NCBI GenBank assembly: GCA_028224115.1
Contig: JAOIVP010000009.1
Location: forward strand, 1 to 28,310
Reading direction: 5' to 3'
Source of the DNA: Candidatus Pelagibacter sp.
GTDB lineage: Bacteria > Pseudomonadota > Alphaproteobacteria > Pelagibacterales > Pelagibacteraceae
DNA: 28,310 nt
How positions within the stretch are numbered: the first letter of the stretch is position 1; each line of letters starts with the position of its first letter. Below, piece by piece: positions 26,920-28,310 of the stretch. The translations under genes and the position numbers were made by a program. Under the pieces are notes generated by a model. It saw only the letters and a list, made by a program, of their open reading frames with translations, was not told where the DNA came from and did not search any database.

Positions 26920-26950
26920 GGCACATTGCTGGCACAATCCTTGCACACTT
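26920..26950 (+). repeat. three GGCACA-like repeats left of tRNA fragment B
   Basis: GGCACATTG at 26920, GGCACAATC at 26931 and TTGCACACT at 26941 repeat with a period of 10-11 bp. They lie between the end of the small secreted-protein gene and fragment B, about 65 bp from the fragment. Their helical phasing and flanking position are what phage-type integrase arm sites look like. No protein-binding evidence exists in sequence. Confidence 0.4.
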
Positions 26951-27013
26951 AATTCTAAAATTTATTTCAAAGTTAATTTAGCAAAAATAATAAGTATTGA
27001 TTTTATTGAGTGA

Positions 27014-27060
27014 TGGTGCCCCCGCACGGATTCGAACCGCGGACCTATTGATTACAAATC
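27014..27060 (-). pseudogene. 3' half of tRNA-Thr(UGU), copy B (putative attachment site)
   Basis: This is an identical 47-bp copy of 26398-26444 in the same orientation, 616 bp away. It covers CCA back to tRNA position 30. Beyond the core the anticodon stem is lost (CTCGA opposite TCAAT), so this copy cannot form a tRNA even in its anticodon arm. The 286 bp between the genes at 26870 and 27156 hold this fragment, the repeats at 26920 and the box at 27118, and nothing else that I can identify. Confidence 0.85.
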
Positions 27061-27117
27061 GAGAGTCTAAATTAAAAAAGATAAATACTATCAACGTTAA
27101 TTGAAAGTTATTTCAAT

Positions 27118-27144
27118 TCTGTACACACTATAGGCACAGTGATA
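27118..27144 (+). repeat. conserved 27-bp box, copy B, ahead of the nuclease gene
   Basis: This is the second copy of the box at 26502-26528, with three mismatches. It is placed at exactly the same 72-nt spacing from the tRNA core although the spacer sequence has diverged. It ends 11 bp before the GTG start at 27156. The -10-like sequence here (TAAAGT) is weaker than in copy A. Confidence 0.7.
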
Positions 27145-27155
27145 AAGTTTTCATC

Positions 27156-28061
27156 GTGAAATTAGAGTTTAAAAAAGGATCGAAGTACTCAAGAAAAGAT
27201 ATTGGTTGGGTTTGCTTTCCAGAAAAAGGAAGACCTGCTGGAGGTGATTGGGACACAGGTTATGTGCGTGTTGAAGACAATTTAATAATTTTTATGAACA
27301 TTGGTGTACCGGGAACAACAGAGCACGATTTTGATAATCATTATGATCATTCAAAGGGTGTTATTGTTTGGTACGGAAAACCAAAGTCACATTCTCAACA
27401 GCCAACTTTTCAAAAGTTATTGTCAGGTGAAATGACGCCACACTTTTTTGCACGTTGGGATAATAAAGATCCTCAATTCGCTTATCTAGGCATTGGAAAA
27501 GTTGTTAGTTTTAAAGATGGTGTACCTTGTTTAGATGGAAATAAAAAAGAAGTAGAGACAATTGAATTAAAATTAACCGTAGAAGACTCGGGAGAGATAA
27601 TTCCCATTCAAAATCAAACTAATGTTGACAAAGAAAAAGATCTTTTAATTGAAAATAATTTAGCTTCAAAATCTTCATTCTTATTAGAGAAGCATCTTGA
27701 GGATTATATTATTAGAAATTGGTCTAATATCGAACTGAATAAAGATTATGATATCCATAAAGAAAATAATAAACTTTGCACTCAATATTCAACGGGATCT
27801 GGACCTTTAGATATTTTAGCAATTAGCAAAGATAAAAAAGAATTTTTAGTTATAGAGTTGAAGAAGGGCAGAGCCAGCGATGTAGTTATGGGTCAGATAC
27901 AAAGATATATGGGTCATATTAAAAATAATCTAGCTGGAGACAAAGATGTTAAGGGTCTTATTATCGCGTTAGAGGATGATAAGAATTTAAGAGATGCCTT
28001 ATCTGTTGCTCCAAATATAAAGTTTATGAAATATGAAGTATCGTTTAAATTGGTAGAATAA
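27156..28061 (+). CDS. DUF3427-like / NucS-like PD-(D/E)xK nuclease fusion
   Basis: This 301-residue cytoplasmic protein has two parts. Residues 1-140 (GSKYSRKDIGWVCFPE, VIVWYGKPKSHSQQPTFQKL, HFFARWDNKDPQFAYLGIG) resemble the DUF3427-type module found beside helicases and restriction endonucleases. Residues 165-301 resemble the NucS/RecB-like nuclease fold: LEKHLEDYIIRNW, then GPLDIL with D219, FLVIELKKGRA with E234 and K236, and a QxxxY motif at Q247-Y251. All catalytic positions of a PD-(D/E)xK site are present, so an active DNA endonuclease is likely. The GTG start directly follows the conserved box behind tRNA fragment B. A role in restriction or mobile-element defence is inferred from domain types and context, not shown. 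Confidence 0.75.
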   Translation: MKLEFKKGSKYSRKDIGWVCFPEKGRPAGGDWDTGYVRVEDNLIIFMNIGVPGTTEHDFDNHYDHSKGVIVWYGKPKSHSQQPTFQKLLSGEMTPHFFARWDNKDPQFAYLGIGKVVSFKDGVPCLDGNKKEVETIELKLTVEDSGEIIPIQNQTNVDKEKDLLIENNLASKSSFLLEKHLEDYIIRNWSNIELNKDYDIHKENNKLCTQYSTGSGPLDILAISKDKKEFLVIELKKGRASDVVMGQIQRYMGHIKNNLAGDKDVKGLIIALEDDKNLRDALSVAPNIKFMKYEVSFKLVE

Positions 28062-28310
28062 ATGAAAAAACTTTTAGGGATCGTGGTTCTGGGTTTGTTG
28101 TTGTCCCATAATAGTTTTGCAAAAACAATTAATATTGATGATAAAATTTTGTTAAACGTACCAGAAAATTTTAATTATATTAAAATAGAAACAGACGAAG
28201 TAGCCGATTATTATGCGGAATTTTTTAGTTCATTAGGAGAAGACGCAGCTTTTTATTATGTGGGAACAGATGACTCAATCGAGTTTGCAAACGCTATGGT
28301 TAATGATCAA
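28062..28310 (+). CDS. exported protein of unknown function, cut by the right edge
   Basis: A frame opens with ATG directly after the TAA of the nuclease gene and stays open for 83 codons to the end of the window. It begins with a signal peptide (MKKLLGIVVLGLLLSHNSFA, cleavage near residue 20). The mature part starts KTINIDDKILLNVPENFNY and is acidic. The zero-gap junction suggests cotranscription with the nuclease gene. The family is not recognised from the visible part. Confidence 0.7.
   Translation, partial: MKKLLGIVVLGLLLSHNSFAKTINIDDKILLNVPENFNYIKIETDEVADYYAEFFSSLGEDAAFYYVGTDDSIEFANAMVNDQ

Noticed and set aside
26398..27060. Split or permuted tRNA, with halves joined in trans
   Set aside because: Two copies of the same half, no complementary 5' half in the window and no intron-like pairing sequence. 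An integration footprint explains the data more simply.
26398..27144. CRISPR array or integron attC cassettes
   Set aside because: Only two copies, 616 bp apart, containing protein genes and clear tRNA sequence. There is no short regular repeat-spacer pattern, no cas gene, and no attC-like imperfect palindromes.

Overview
The window is very A+T-rich with tightly packed genes, 1-4 base stop/start overlaps and few Shine-Dalgarno sequences. Its housekeeping genes are alphaproteobacterial in type: class II DAHP synthase, a purS-purQ-small purL arrangement, and a monothiol glutaredoxin next to a BolA protein. This combination points to a streamlined marine alphaproteobacterium of the SAR11 (Pelagibacterales) kind. 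That placement is inferred from gene style and composition, not from a database match.

Layout. 1-1853 (minus): 5' part of a 2-methylcitrate dehydratase gene (prpD, cut by the left edge) behind a phosphoglycolate phosphatase-like HAD gene. 1922-10937 (plus): a housekeeping run with a stand-alone GlmU acetyltransferase domain, glmS, class II DAHP synthase, nadE, cysS, cimA, trmJ and rpsD (S4). 10946-18171 (minus): sfsA-map-purB-purC-purS-purQ-purL-bolA-grxD, a purine-centred operon whose last two genes encode an Fe-S cluster handling pair. 18192-25282 (plus): a CinA/MoaB-like gene, a gamma-glutamylcyclotransferase-like gene, then three unrecognised exported-protein genes. The first two of these carry SHOCT-like short helical motifs. 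The third encodes a coiled-coil protein of about 1290 residues. 25378-26238 (plus): tRNA-Leu(UAA) followed four bases later by nadK.

26244-28310 is an accessory zone and the most interesting part of the window. It holds two identical 47-bp copies of the 3' half of a tRNA-Thr(UGU) gene, both on the minus strand and 616 bp apart. Exactly 72 nt from each copy a second conserved box begins, running directly into the start of a gene. The first unit carries one small secreted cysteine-containing protein. The second begins with a DUF3427-like plus NucS-like nuclease fusion and continues past the right edge. No integrase is visible. The structure looks like a tandem array of minimal tRNA-targeted integrative cassettes, or their remnants. 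It predicts an intact minus-strand tRNA-Thr(UGU) gene to the right of the window.

How the genes work together: the core genes cover amino-sugar precursor supply (GlmS, GlmU domain), aromatic and branched-chain amino acid entry steps (DAHP synthase, CimA), NAD and NADP synthesis (NadE, NadK), purine synthesis (PurB, PurC, PurS, PurQ, PurL) and translation (CysS, S4, TrmJ, Map, tRNA-Leu). The exported-protein cluster and the tRNA-Thr-flanked zone have no assigned pathway.
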